NCBI RefSeq assembly: GCF_039543505.1
Contig: NZ_BAABJW010000004.1
Span: 479,714 to 543,713, forward strand
Source: Litoribaculum gwangyangense
GTDB lineage: Bacteria > Bacteroidota > Bacteroidia > Flavobacteriales > Flavobacteriaceae
Length of the DNA: 64,000 nt
Direction of reading: 5' to 3'
This document shows positions 26,781 to 34,753 of the stretch, piece by piece (position 1 is the stretch's first letter; each line of letters opens with the position of its first letter). The position numbers were made by a program, and so were the translations under genes. The notes under the pieces were generated by a model. The model was given only the letters and a program-made list of their open reading frames with translations, was not told the origin of the DNA and made no database searches.

Positions 26781-26812
26781 AAGGCTATCTGTAAATGGAT
26801 AGCCTTTTTTTT
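26781..26812 (+). terminator. Intrinsic terminator after the small secreted protein gene
   Basis: AAGGCTATC (26781-26789) and GATAGCCTT (26798-26806) form a perfect 9-bp stem with an 8-base loop, followed by an eight-base T-run to 26812. Confidence 0.9.
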
Positions 26813-26817
26813 ATTAC

Positions 26818-26825
26818 TATTTTTG
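26818..26825 (+). promoter_or_regulatory. -7 box for ruvX
   Basis: TATTTTTG matches TAnnTTTG, 13 bases before the ruvX ATG and just past the preceding terminator. No TTG lies at the right spacing. Confidence 0.5.
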
Positions 26826-26838
26826 CATAAATAAAAAT

Positions 26839-27252
26839 ATGGGAAGAATATTAGCAATTGATTTTGGTACTAAAAGAACGGGGATTGCCATTACTGATGA
26901 ATTACAAATTATAGCCTCTGGCCTTACAACAGTAAACACTAATGATTTGTTGAAATTTTTAAAGGATTACACAAAAAAAGAATCCGTTGAGTTATTTTTA
27001 ATTGGTGAACCCAAACAAATGAATAATACAGCTTCTGAAAGTGAAATGCACATCGCTACTTTTATCAGTAAATTAGAAAAAGAAATACCAAACATTCCTA
27101 TTACAAGAGTTGACGAGCGATTTACTTCAAAAATAGCTTTTCAAACGATGATTGATAGTGGCTTAAAAAAAAACCAACGAAAAAATAAAGCATTAATTGA
27201 TGAAATTAGTGCAACACTTATTCTTCAGAGTTATCTATATTCAAAAAAATAG
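26839..27252 (+). CDS. ruvX: Putative Holliday junction resolvase / pre-16S rRNA nuclease YqgF
   Basis: This 137-residue protein covers the whole RNase H-like YqgF fold. The N-terminal metal-binding motif is 'ILAIDFGTKRTGIAIT' with Asp8, followed by 'FLIGEPKQMNNTASE' (56-67) and 'RVDERFTSKIA' (90-100), with a final Asp in 'ALIDEISATLIL'. In Escherichia coli YqgF is required for 16S rRNA 5' end maturation; the resolvase name is historical. It precedes def by 82 bp, a neighbour pair I recall from related genomes but cannot check here. Confidence 0.94.
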   Translation: MGRILAIDFGTKRTGIAITDELQIIASGLTTVNTNDLLKFLKDYTKKESVELFLIGEPKQMNNTASESEMHIATFISKLEKEIPNIPITRVDERFTSKIAFQTMIDSGLKKNQRKNKALIDEISATLILQSYLYSKK

Positions 27253-27306
27253 ATTCTAGATAAAGAATAAATGTGATACAAATACTTTCAATAAATTATA
27301 AGTTAG

Positions 27307-27314
27307 TATTTTTG
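27307..27314 (+). promoter_or_regulatory. -7 box for def
   Basis: TATTTTTG matches TAnnTTTG, 20 bases before the def ATG. No TTG at the expected spacing. Confidence 0.5.
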
Positions 27315-27334
27315 CATTTAACAATAAAAGTATA

Positions 27335-27925
27335 ATGATATTACCGATTGTTGCCTACGGCGATCCTGTTCTAAAAAAGAAAGCTACAGACATAAATAAA
27401 GATTATCCACAGTTTGATGACCTTTTAAAAAACATGTTTGAAACCATGTATAATGCTTATGGGGTAGGTCTAGCGGCACCACAAATTGGCTTACCAATAA
27501 GAATATTTTTAGTAGATACATCTCCGTTTTCTGAAGACGAGGATTTAACTGATGAAGAACAAAGGGAGTTGAAAGAATTTAAACGTGTTTTTATTAATGC
27601 CAAGATAATCCATGAGGAGGGCGATGAATGGGCATTTAACGAAGGTTGTTTGAGTATACCAGATGTTAGGGAAGATGTATTTAGGAAACCAACCATTACC
27701 ATTGAATATTTGGATGAAAACTTTAAACCACATACCGAAACTTTTAATGGATTGATAGCTAGGGTTATACAACATGAATATGACCATATAGAAGGTATTT
27801 TGTTTACAGATAAGTTATCAAGTTTTAAAAAGCGCTTAATTAAAGGAAGGTTGTCCAACATATCAAAGGGAAAGATTAATGTAGATTATAGAATGCGATT
27901 CCCAGAGCAAAAAAAGAAACGATAA
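27335..27925 (+). CDS. def: Peptide deformylase
   Basis: This 196-residue cytoplasmic metalloenzyme removes the formyl group from nascent N-terminal methionine. All three motifs are present: GVGLAAPQ (43-50), EGCLS with the metal-ligand Cys (103-107) and QHEYDH with both ligand His and the catalytic Glu (146-151). A ~15-residue acidic insertion (SEDEDLTDEEQRELKE) between motifs 1 and 2 is usual in Bacteroidetes enzymes. It has its own -7 box and is followed after 55 bp by the DUF5606-type gene. Assignment is firm. Confidence 0.97.
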   Translation: MILPIVAYGDPVLKKKATDINKDYPQFDDLLKNMFETMYNAYGVGLAAPQIGLPIRIFLVDTSPFSEDEDLTDEEQRELKEFKRVFINAKIIHEEGDEWAFNEGCLSIPDVREDVFRKPTITIEYLDENFKPHTETFNGLIARVIQHEYDHIEGILFTDKLSSFKKRLIKGRLSNISKGKINVDYRMRFPEQKKKR

Positions 27926-27980
27926 ATTGTTGCATGGCTTGAATAAAGAATTGATATTTGCCTCTTTATAAAAATAATGT

Positions 27981-28412
27981 ATGAGTTTAGATAAAGTATT
28001 ATCAATATCCGGTAAACCTGGTTTATATAAATTAATAGCACAAACCAGGGGTGGTTTTGTTGCAGAATCGTTAATTGACAACAAACGTATATCGGTAAGT
28101 GTTCAAAGTAATGTAAGTGTATTAAGTGAAATCGCCATATATACACTTACGGAAGAAGTTCCTTTAAAACAGGTTTTTCAAAACATAAAGAAGAAGGAAA
28201 ATGGAAATGAAACCTCAATCAAATCTAATGACAGTAAAGATAAACTTGAAGAATATTTCTTTGATGTATTACCAAATTATGATGAAGATAGGGTTTATGC
28301 GAGCGATATAAAAAAAGTTATGCAATGGTATAACTTACTGCAAAAACATAATATGTTAGACTTATTGGATATAGAGGATGAGAAAGTTAATTCTATTGAC
28401 GAAGAAGAGTAA
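27981..28412 (+). CDS. DUF5606-type conserved protein
   Basis: This 143-residue cytoplasmic protein begins 'MSLDKVLSISGKPGLYKL' and continues 'GGFVAESLIDNKRISVS', the recognisable opening of the DUF5606 family found throughout Bacteroidetes. The first ~65 residues form the conserved, probably beta-barrel-like domain; a lysine-rich linker (NIKKKENGNETSIKSND) separates it from a second part with 'FDVLPNYDEDRVYASDIKKVMQWYN'. The function is unknown. It sits downstream of def on the same strand and ends at a hairpin terminator, so it probably shares a transcript with def. Confidence 0.85.
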   Translation: MSLDKVLSISGKPGLYKLIAQTRGGFVAESLIDNKRISVSVQSNVSVLSEIAIYTLTEEVPLKQVFQNIKKKENGNETSIKSNDSKDKLEEYFFDVLPNYDEDRVYASDIKKVMQWYNLLQKHNMLDLLDIEDEKVNSIDEEE

Positions 28413-28430
28413 TTAAAAGTTAGATAACTT

Positions 28431-28461
28431 AAAAAAAACCTCCTACATAGGGGGTTTTTTT
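28431..28461 (+). terminator. Intrinsic terminator after the DUF5606-type gene
   Basis: An AACCTCCTA arm pairs with TAGGGGGTT (one G-T pair) around a short loop, preceded by an A-run and followed by a T-run, in the gap before the Crp/Fnr gene. Confidence 0.85.
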
Positions 28462-28528
28462 ATACTTTTTTTTGAAAGTTAAAGCAATAATCATCGACTA
28501 TTTTCTTACTAACAAAAAATTATTAACC

Positions 28529-29200
28529 ATGAATACACTTTGGTTTTTTGAAGATGTAAATCTTTTTCAAATGCTTTGTCCACACAAATTCAAAGAATAT
28601 AAAGAGAATCATGATTTTGATTCCTATAAAAAACAAGATTATATATATTTTGAAGAAGACTCATCAAATAAAGTATTTCTTATTGAAAAAGGAAAAGTAA
28701 AAATTGGTTATTATAATGAAGATGGGACCGAAGTTACCAAAGCCATTTTATCACGCGGTCAATTATTTGGGGAAAAAGCCATTCTCGGCGAAAGAAAACG
28801 CGAAGAGTTTGCACAATCCATAGATAGTTCTACAAGAATATGTCCAATTAGTGTTGATACCATGTACGATTTAATGCGAAAAAATGAAACATTTAGTTTT
28901 AGAGTATACAAGTTTATAGGTTTTAAACTTCAAAAACTTGAAAGACAATTACAACTTTTAATGTTTAAAGATACAAAAACCAGACTTTTAGAATTTCTTG
29001 ATGAGTTATGTTCAGAGTATGGATACGATTGTAATAAAACAGGTGATAAAATTATACAACATCCATACACTCAAAAAGATATAGCAAGTTTAATAGGAAC
29101 TTCACGACCAACATTAAACATTCTTTTAAATGAATTGAAAGACGAAAAAGTTATTCAATTTAATAGAAAAGAAATTAGAATTCATAAAAATATTGCTTAG
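28529..29200 (+). CDS. Crp/Fnr family transcriptional regulator
   Basis: I start this 223-residue protein at the ATG at 28529 (MNTLWFFEDVNLF); an in-frame TTG at 28472 would add 19 residues that do not look conserved. Residues ~30-125 form a cyclic-nucleotide-binding-like beta-roll ('VFLIEKGKVKIGYYNEDGTEV', 'SRGQLFGEKAILGE'), but the canonical cAMP-contact Arg-Thr/Ser pair is not obvious. A long dimer helix follows (~128-160) and then a winged helix-turn-helix at ~181-205 ('QKDIASLIGTSRPTLNILLNEL'). Four scattered cysteines are not in the FNR cluster arrangement. The stop codon abuts a perfect 16-bp CRP-type palindrome in front of the repeat lipoprotein gene, which is the likely target. Confidence 0.92.
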   Translation: MNTLWFFEDVNLFQMLCPHKFKEYKENHDFDSYKKQDYIYFEEDSSNKVFLIEKGKVKIGYYNEDGTEVTKAILSRGQLFGEKAILGERKREEFAQSIDSSTRICPISVDTMYDLMRKNETFSFRVYKFIGFKLQKLERQLQLLMFKDTKTRLLEFLDELCSEYGYDCNKTGDKIIQHPYTQKDIASLIGTSRPTLNILLNELKDEKVIQFNRKEIRIHKNIA

Positions 29201-29216
29201 TGTTAGCTAGCTAACA
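29201..29216. promoter_or_regulatory. Predicted Crp/Fnr operator upstream of repeat lipoprotein
   Basis: TGTTAGCTAGCTAACA is a perfect 16-bp palindrome with the CRP layout TGTnA-N6-TnACA. Its centre (29208.5) lies 33 bp upstream of the middle of the -7 box at 29238-29245, i.e. near -40 from the predicted start, the class II activator position. It begins at the base after the Crp/Fnr stop codon. Confidence 0.7.
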
Positions 29217-29237
29217 TTTTAAAAAATTGTCAGATTG

Positions 29238-29245
29238 TAATTTTG
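29238..29245 (+). promoter_or_regulatory. -7 box of the repeat lipoprotein gene
   Basis: TAATTTTG matches TAnnTTTG, 27 bp before the ATG. There is no TTG 17-23 bp upstream, as might be expected for a promoter that depends on an activator. Confidence 0.6.
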
Positions 29246-29271
29246 AAGTATGAAACTTAAAAATAATAATT

Positions 29272-30672
29272 ATGATGATTCGAAAAATGACATTAGCTCT
29301 ATTAACACTGTGTGTTTTTGCTTTATCCTGTAGTGATGATGAAACTTCACCAATAATACCAGATGCAGGGATTATAACAGGAGGCCCTTTTACCTTTTTT
29401 GTTGATGGAATTCCTGATTATGTGAGTGGAATTTCTACCGATGCTAACGCTATTGGCACCAATAGTACGTTTGTAATAACAGATGATTTAGGAAATATTC
29501 TAGGATTACCACCTACATTAACAGCACTTGAAGGTGTGAATTTTGACGACGCTGGTGAAGGTGTCTGTCTTATCTGGTATTTAAGATATGAAGATGGCTT
29601 AACAGGTGCTGAAGTTGGAATGAATGCAAACAATTTAGAGGGCAGTTTTGATTTATCTAACTCCATTTCTGTCTTTAGAAATCCCGAACCAAATGCCGGA
29701 GTGCTATCTGGTGGTCCTTTCACATTTATAGTCGATGGAATGCCCGATAATGTAACAGGTATCTCTACCGATATGAATGCGATTGGAACCAATAGTACAT
29801 TTGTTGTAACAGACGAATCTGGAAATATTTTAGGCTTACCACCAACAGTAACTGCCCTTGAAGGCGTTAATTTCGATGAGGCAGGGGTAGGCGTATGTCT
29901 TATTTGGTATTTAAGATTTGAAGACGGATTAATTGGGGCAGAAGTTGGTATGAATGCCAATAATTTACAAGGTATTTTTAATTTATCAAATCCCATAACA
30001 GTGAACAGAATAGCCAAGCCAGAGGCTGGTGTTTTATCTGGAGGACCTTTTACTTTCTGCATTGACGGACAAGTAGATAACGTGAGTGGAATAACAACAG
30101 ATCCCAACGCTGTTGGAACGAATAGTACATTCGTTGTCACAGATGATTTGGGAATTATTTTAGGGTTGCCACCAACGTTATCGGATTTAGAAGGAGTAAA
30201 TTTTGATGGAGCAGGAGCTGGTGTTTGTTTAATATGGTATTTACGATTTGAAGATGGACTACAAGGAGCAGCGGTAGGGATGAATGCCAATAATTTACAA
30301 GGATATTTTAGTCTTTCAAATTCAATAACTGTAACAAGAAATGAGGTTACGGCTGGTACGATTTCTGGAGGACCATTTACTTTTAATGTTGATGGAACAC
30401 CTGATTTTGTGAGTGGGATCACTTTAGATGGAACGGCATCTGGTACTAATAGCACATGGGTAATTACTGATGATTTGGGTAATATATTAGGCTTACCACC
30501 AACTCTGGCAGATGTAGAGGGTGTTAATTTTGATGGGGCAGGAACTGGTGTTTGTTTAATATGGTATTTGCGTTTTGAAGATGGACTACAAGGAGCAGCG
30601 GTAGGTATGAATGCCAATAACTTACAGGGTTGTTTCGATTTATCAAACCCAATTACAGTAAATCGAATTTAA
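29272..30672 (+). CDS. Lipoprotein built of four ~110-residue tandem repeats
   Basis: This 466-residue protein has a lipoprotein signal with lipobox FALSC (Cys20), so it should be anchored in the outer or inner membrane. Residues 33-466 are four copies of one domain (starts at 33, 143, 253 and 362). Each runs 'GGPFTF.VDG', 'GTNSTFV.TDD.GNILGLPPT', 'LEGVNFD.AG.GVCLIWYLR.EDGL.GA.VGMNANNL' and 'F.LSN.ITV'. One Cys is fixed in every repeat (GVCLIW); repeats 3 and 4 have an extra Cys. Similar modules occur in other secreted Flavobacteriaceae proteins; I do not know a function. Neither a T9SS domain nor a catalytic motif is visible. The Crp/Fnr gene and operator lie just upstream, and a hairpin terminator follows. 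Confidence 0.9.
   Translation: MMIRKMTLALLTLCVFALSCSDDETSPIIPDAGIITGGPFTFFVDGIPDYVSGISTDANAIGTNSTFVITDDLGNILGLPPTLTALEGVNFDDAGEGVCLIWYLRYEDGLTGAEVGMNANNLEGSFDLSNSISVFRNPEPNAGVLSGGPFTFIVDGMPDNVTGISTDMNAIGTNSTFVVTDESGNILGLPPTVTALEGVNFDEAGVGVCLIWYLRFEDGLIGAEVGMNANNLQGIFNLSNPITVNRIAKPEAGVLSGGPFTFCIDGQVDNVSGITTDPNAVGTNSTFVVTDDLGIILGLPPTLSDLEGVNFDGAGAGVCLIWYLRFEDGLQGAAVGMNANNLQGYFSLSNSITVTRNEVTAGTISGGPFTFNVDGTPDFVSGITLDGTASGTNSTWVITDDLGNILGLPPTLADVEGVNFDGAGTGVCLIWYLRFEDGLQGAAVGMNANNLQGCFDLSNPITVNRI
29368..30669 (+). repeat. Four in-frame tandem DNA repeats of 330/330/327/315 bp
   Basis: Copies span 29368-29697, 29698-30027, 30028-30354 and 30355-30669. The third and fourth share an almost identical block of about 80 bases (near 30220-30300 and 30546-30627), more alike than the other pairs, which points to the most recent duplication or conversion. 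The long open frame on the opposite strand is a by-product of the repeat. Confidence 0.9.
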
Positions 30673-30728
30673 AAAAGTTAAGGTTTATTTGTATTTTAAT
30701 TAAGAAGAAAAATGTTTTAAATTAATTG

Positions 30729-30763
30729 AAGCGTGTCATCCATATGAGATGATACGCTTTTTA
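30729..30763 (+). terminator. Intrinsic terminator after repeat lipoprotein gene
   Basis: AAGCGTGTCATC (30729-30740) pairs with GATGATACGCTT (30748-30759), 12 bp with one G-T pair, 7-base loop, then a T-run. It may also slow transcription arriving from the convergent crt operon, though the T-run is poor on that strand. Confidence 0.88.
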
Positions 30764-30777
30764 ATTTTAATGGAATA

Positions 30778-31923
30778 TTAGAGTGTTTTAAAGAAAGCTT
30801 TAATGAAAGTCCATGAAAAAAGGGAATACATTATTTTTAATTCTTCCCAAAAAGTAGATTCCTCATCCAAAAACCTAAACATAGTTTGTGTGGAGTTCTT
30901 GCTATAAAATTGTTCAAAAATCCATTCACCTTGGTGGTTTTCATCTTTTAAAACTTTAAGGAAAACGGTGTCATAAAACTTGTATTTTCTTTTGTATAAG
31001 TCTTTTGAAGGTCTTTGGTTTGCTTTTAAATTTTCGATAATTTTTGAGACATTTCTCTCTGTATGTTTAAAAGAATAGCCTGTGGAACCTTTTACCCAAC
31101 CACCGCCAGTGCCTATTTTAGTGATGTTTTGGGTGTTTGATTTTTCAAAAGGATAATTGGTCATAGGTATGTTTCCTTTTTCAGTTTCAATAATCGTATA
31201 ATCCTCAATGCTTAAGTACTCTTTTATATAGGTTTTTAAGTAGGTGTCATAAGTATTTTCATTCACTAAATTTTCGGTAAAGTAAGTGAACTCCACTAAG
31301 GCCTCTGTCTTAGAAAAAGGCAGCACATAAGTGAATGTGGTTTGGTGGCCATCTTTTAAACGATAATCCATCATTATGATTTTATCTTCATTAAAAGCAT
31401 CATATTTAGTTTTGATGATGTAACCTTTAAAGTGTTGATTTATAAGAAGATATTCTTTGGAATCTTTTGAAAATCCTTCAGGAATTCTACTATCAAAAAC
31501 ATGGGAAGCTTTGAAGGATTGTTTGTTTGTTTTAACAATTATTTCTGGATTTTCTTCAACAGATAATACTTCCTCCAAAAAAAAATGGATGTTGTTATAT
31601 GCTTTTAATTTTGATTTGGCATCATTGTAAAAGTCAATCGATCTAATGGTTTTGTAAGAATAAGGTTTTAACTCTAAATCAATGTTTTTTTCTAGCGTAA
31701 TTATGGACGCTTTTTCCCAATTTTTATGAGTAATATCATTCCATTGAGACGGTTCAGTTTCCCAAAAACTCCAAGTTTTATCGTTGGTTTTCTTTTCAGA
31801 AGGATCAATTAAGGCTATTTGCTTTTTATCAAAAAAAGAATCCGAAGCCATTTTTAAAGCCAGTTGTAAACCCGCTAAACCATTTCCAATAATGATGTAA
31901 TCGAAATGGGAACTATGGGTCAT
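30778..31923 (-). CDS. crtY: Lycopene beta-cyclase (CrtY-type)
   Basis: This 381-residue FAD/NAD(P)-binding protein turns lycopene into beta-carotene by cyclising both ends. It has the dinucleotide-binding motif at the N-terminus (IIGNGLAGLQ, 11-20), the lycopene cyclase signature KTWSFWE (49-55) and later 'GTGGGWVKGSTGYSF', typical of CrtY. The length fits (about 380). It is the last gene of the carotenoid operon, starting 15 bp after crtZ. A membrane-peripheral location is expected for the family. Confidence 0.93.
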   Translation of the reverse strand: MTHSSHFDYIIIGNGLAGLQLALKMASDSFFDKKQIALIDPSEKKTNDKTWSFWETEPSQWNDITHKNWEKASIITLEKNIDLELKPYSYKTIRSIDFYNDAKSKLKAYNNIHFFLEEVLSVEENPEIIVKTNKQSFKASHVFDSRIPEGFSKDSKEYLLINQHFKGYIIKTKYDAFNEDKIIMMDYRLKDGHQTTFTYVLPFSKTEALVEFTYFTENLVNENTYDTYLKTYIKEYLSIEDYTIIETEKGNIPMTNYPFEKSNTQNITKIGTGGGWVKGSTGYSFKHTERNVSKIIENLKANQRPSKDLYKRKYKFYDTVFLKVLKDENHQGEWIFEQFYSKNSTQTMFRFLDEESTFWEELKIMYSLFSWTFIKAFFKTL

Positions 31924-31938
31924 GGAAAGCTTTAAGTG

Positions 31939-32388
31939 TTATTTTTTAAAGTATTTAAAAGGCACAAATAGCATTCCGAAGCATTCACCATCATCTTTTC
32001 CTAAATGTTTATGATGTATTTTGTGGGCACGTCTTACACCCCTGGCATACCAATTATTGGCATTTCTAAATAGCTTAAAACGCTGGTGTATAAAGATATC
32101 ATGAACCAAAAAATACGATAGTCCGTATGCAAAAATACCTGCTCCTATGGGTAAACCCGCCCAAAAAATATCATATTTCCATAATAAAAAACAACCTATA
32201 CTCACTACGGCATAAAAAATAAAAAAAGCATCGTTGCGCTCAAACCAACTATCGTGGTCTTTATGATGATGGTCTTTATGTAAACTCCATAAAAAACCAT
32301 GCATAATGTATTTATGTGTAAACCACGCCATGAATTCCATAAAACAATAGGTGGCAATAAAAATGAGTATCCAATATAAGGTTTGCAT
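31939..32388 (-). CDS. crtZ: Beta-carotene hydroxylase (CrtZ-type, sterol desaturase superfamily)
   Basis: This 149-residue membrane di-iron enzyme hydroxylates the beta rings of beta-carotene to give zeaxanthin. The histidine clusters are complete: HKYIMH (H25, H30), HKDHHH (H37, H40, H41), HDIFIH (H96, H101) and HKIHH (H122, H125, H126). Four short hydrophobic helices surround them. It lies 10 bp after crtB and 15 bp before crtY, so it is part of the same transcript. Its small size matches bacterial CrtZ. Confidence 0.93.
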   Translation of the reverse strand: MQTLYWILIFIATYCFMEFMAWFTHKYIMHGFLWSLHKDHHHKDHDSWFERNDAFFIFYAVVSIGCFLLWKYDIFWAGLPIGAGIFAYGLSYFLVHDIFIHQRFKLFRNANNWYARGVRRAHKIHHKHLGKDDGECFGMLFVPFKYFKK

Positions 32389-32398
32389 TATTTGAGAT

Positions 32399-33238
32399 TT
32401 ACATTAAATTTAATTGATACTTAACATAGCTACGTGCCAATAACTCAATTTTTTTTGGGTTAGAAACGCGTATTCTAGAATCTTTTATTTTTAAAGCTGG
32501 TGTTTTCTTTAATTTTTTAAGTAGTTGGCTATAATATCTATAGGCCATAAAAACCCCGAACTTAGCTTCAATGGGTAATTTTTTAATACCACTTAAACCT
32601 TTTTCGAAATCTTTCTCAATATCATCTATGATATCTTGTTTAGACAATTCATCAAGATTATTCAAATCGGTATTTGGGAAATAGGTTCTGTTTAAACCAT
32701 CATAATCCGCTTTTAAATCACGTAAAAAATTTACTTTTTGAAAAGCTGATCCCAATGCCATAGCGGTATCTTTAAGTTCTTCATACTTCTCATCATCGCC
32801 TTTAACAAAAACTTTTAAGCACATCAGGCCAACAACATCTGCTGAACCATATATATAGGCTTTAAATTCTTCCTCGGTTAAATAAGTGCTTTTATATAAA
32901 TCTGTTTGCATACTCTTCATAAAAGCATCTACAAGTGATTTGTCAATGTTGTATTTATGATAAGTGTATTGAAAAGCATTTAAAATGGGATTTAAACTGA
33001 TTTTATCTTTTAAAGCCAGTTCTAAATCTTCACTGAATCTGTTAAAAAGAGAATTTTTATCAAAATCATGAAACGAATCAACAATTTCATCAGCAAATCT
33101 CACAAATCCATAAATGTTGTAAATATCACTTCTTATAGATTTGTATAACATTTTGGTAGCCAAAGAAAAAGAAGTACTGTAAGTTTTCGTTACAATTTTG
33201 CTGCAACTAAAAGATACGTTGTCAAATAATACTTTCAT
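32399..33238 (-). CDS. crtB: Phytoene synthase
   Basis: This 279-residue prenyltransferase condenses two GGPP to phytoene. Both aspartate-rich motifs are present: FADEIVD (48-54) and RDLKADYDG (173-181), the second followed by 'LNRTYFP' as usual. The start codon overlaps the end of crtI by 17 bp, so the two are translated together. The GGPP synthase gene (crtE) is not in this window and must be elsewhere. Squalene synthase relatives share these motifs, but the neighbours make phytoene synthase much more likely. Confidence 0.94.
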   Translation of the reverse strand: MKVLFDNVSFSCSKIVTKTYSTSFSLATKMLYKSIRSDIYNIYGFVRFADEIVDSFHDFDKNSLFNRFSEDLELALKDKISLNPILNAFQYTYHKYNIDKSLVDAFMKSMQTDLYKSTYLTEEEFKAYIYGSADVVGLMCLKVFVKGDDEKYEELKDTAMALGSAFQKVNFLRDLKADYDGLNRTYFPNTDLNNLDELSKQDIIDDIEKDFEKGLSGIKKLPIEAKFGVFMAYRYYSQLLKKLKKTPALKIKDSRIRVSNPKKIELLARSYVKYQLNLM

Positions 33239-34718
33239 GAGTAATATCGTGATGTTTTGTTACTAAATCGGCTACTAATTTTCCAGATATCAGTGATGGC
33301 GGAACACCAGGACCTGGAACGGTTAATTGCCCAGTGAAAAATAAACTTTCAACAAGTTTACTTTTCAATTTTGGTCTTAAAAAAGCTGTTTGCAACAAGG
33401 TGTTCGCCATTCCGTAGGCATTACCTTTATATGAATTATAATCTTTTATAAAATCGTTTATGCAAAAACTTTCTTTAAATATAATATGTTTTTTGACATT
33501 GTGTGATGTTAAATCTTCAAAACGTGTTATTATTTTATCAAAATATAGATTACGTAACTCTGGGGTATCCTCTATACCTGGGGCTAATGGTATTAAAAAA
33601 ATACCAGCTTCTTTGCCTTCAGGAGCGGCATTAGCATCCGTAATACTAGGAAAACTGGCGTAAAAAAGAGGGTTTTCAGGCCATTGAGGTTTATCATAAA
33701 TGGCTTCGGCATGTATATCAAAATCAACATCAAAAAATAAGGTGTGATGGTTAACATGTATTAATTTTTTATCAAAACCGACATAGAATAGTAGTGAAGA
33801 GGGCGCAAAGGTTTTCTTTTTCCAATAATTTTCAGAGTATTGTCTGTATGGTGAATCTAAAAGAGTTTCAGTGTGGTGATAATCAGCACCACTTACCACA
33901 ACATCTGATTTATAAATCTCTCCATTGGCTACAACACCTGTTGCTGTGCCATTTTCCACCATTATTTTATCAATGTTAACATTGGTTTTTATGGTAACAC
34001 CAAGCTCTTTGGCCAAACTTTCCATGGCTAGTATCACTTGATACATGCCTTTTTTAGGATGAAAAGTGCCCAAGCCAAAATCGGCATAATTCATAAAACT
34101 GTAAAAAGAAGGTGTGTCGCTTGGTTTTGCACCTAAAAAGAGTACGGGGAATTCAAGGATTTTAACAAGGCGTTCATTTTTAAACTCTTTTCTAACATCT
34201 TTCTTTATCGTACTGAAAAATTGGTTTATTTTCTTTATGGTTGCTGGAGTAATCAATTCTAGAGGTGAGACTCCTGGGTTGTAAACCAAGTCTTTTATAG
34301 CAATGTCGTAATTGTTTTTTGCGCTGTTAATAAACTTATTAAGCTTTTTGGAACTGCCAGCTTCTTCTTTTTCAAAAGCCAATTTGATTTTCTCTAAAGT
34401 GTCTTCTATCGTTATAAAGTCATCTTTCCCAAAATATACGCTATAGGCAGGATTTAATTTTTCCAATGTGTAATAATCAGAAGGCTTTTTGTTGAAATCT
34501 GCAAAAAATCGCTCAAAAACATCAGGCATCCAGTACCAAGTTGGACCAATATCAAACGTGAAACCATCTTTTTTAAGTTGTCTGGCACGACCGCCAATGG
34601 TCTTGTTTTTTTCAAATACGGTAACTTGATATCCAGCTTTTGCTAAATAGCAAGAAGCTGCTAATGATGAAAACCCTGAACCAATGATGCTTATAGATGA
34701 CTTCATATTGTTTAACAT
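33222..34718 (-). CDS. crtI: Phytoene desaturase
   Basis: This 498-residue FAD-dependent enzyme introduces the double bonds that turn phytoene into lycopene. The N-terminal dinucleotide-binding motif 'SIIGSGFSSLAASCYLAK' and 'VFEKNKTIGGRAR' are followed by the family 'FDIGPTWYWMPDVFERFF'. The C-terminal carotenoid oxidoreductase signature is seen in 'TGQLTVPGPGVPPSLISGK'. The upstream ATG at 34718 is used here; a second ATG at 34706 is equally plausible. It begins 35 bp after the MerR regulator gene and overlaps crtB. Confidence 0.95.
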   Translation of the reverse strand: MLNNMKSSISIIGSGFSSLAASCYLAKAGYQVTVFEKNKTIGGRARQLKKDGFTFDIGPTWYWMPDVFERFFADFNKKPSDYYTLEKLNPAYSVYFGKDDFITIEDTLEKIKLAFEKEEAGSSKKLNKFINSAKNNYDIAIKDLVYNPGVSPLELITPATIKKINQFFSTIKKDVRKEFKNERLVKILEFPVLFLGAKPSDTPSFYSFMNYADFGLGTFHPKKGMYQVILAMESLAKELGVTIKTNVNIDKIMVENGTATGVVANGEIYKSDVVVSGADYHHTETLLDSPYRQYSENYWKKKTFAPSSLLFYVGFDKKLIHVNHHTLFFDVDFDIHAEAIYDKPQWPENPLFYASFPSITDANAAPEGKEAGIFLIPLAPGIEDTPELRNLYFDKIITRFEDLTSHNVKKHIIFKESFCINDFIKDYNSYKGNAYGMANTLLQTAFLRPKLKSKLVESLFFTGQLTVPGPGVPPSLISGKLVADLVTKHHDITHESII

Positions 34719-34753
34719 ATATAGTTAAAGACTAAACAAAAAAGAAAATAGTT

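Noticed and set aside
29418..30617. 399-codon open frame on the minus strand opposite the lipoprotein repeats
   Set aside because: It is a shadow of the four in-frame repeats: the same stop-free antisense pattern recurs with the repeat period. It has no signal, no family pattern and no start site of its own.
29368..30669. Regular repeats considered as a CRISPR array
   Set aside because: The units are ~330 bp, coding and in frame, with no short repeat-spacer structure and no cas genes.
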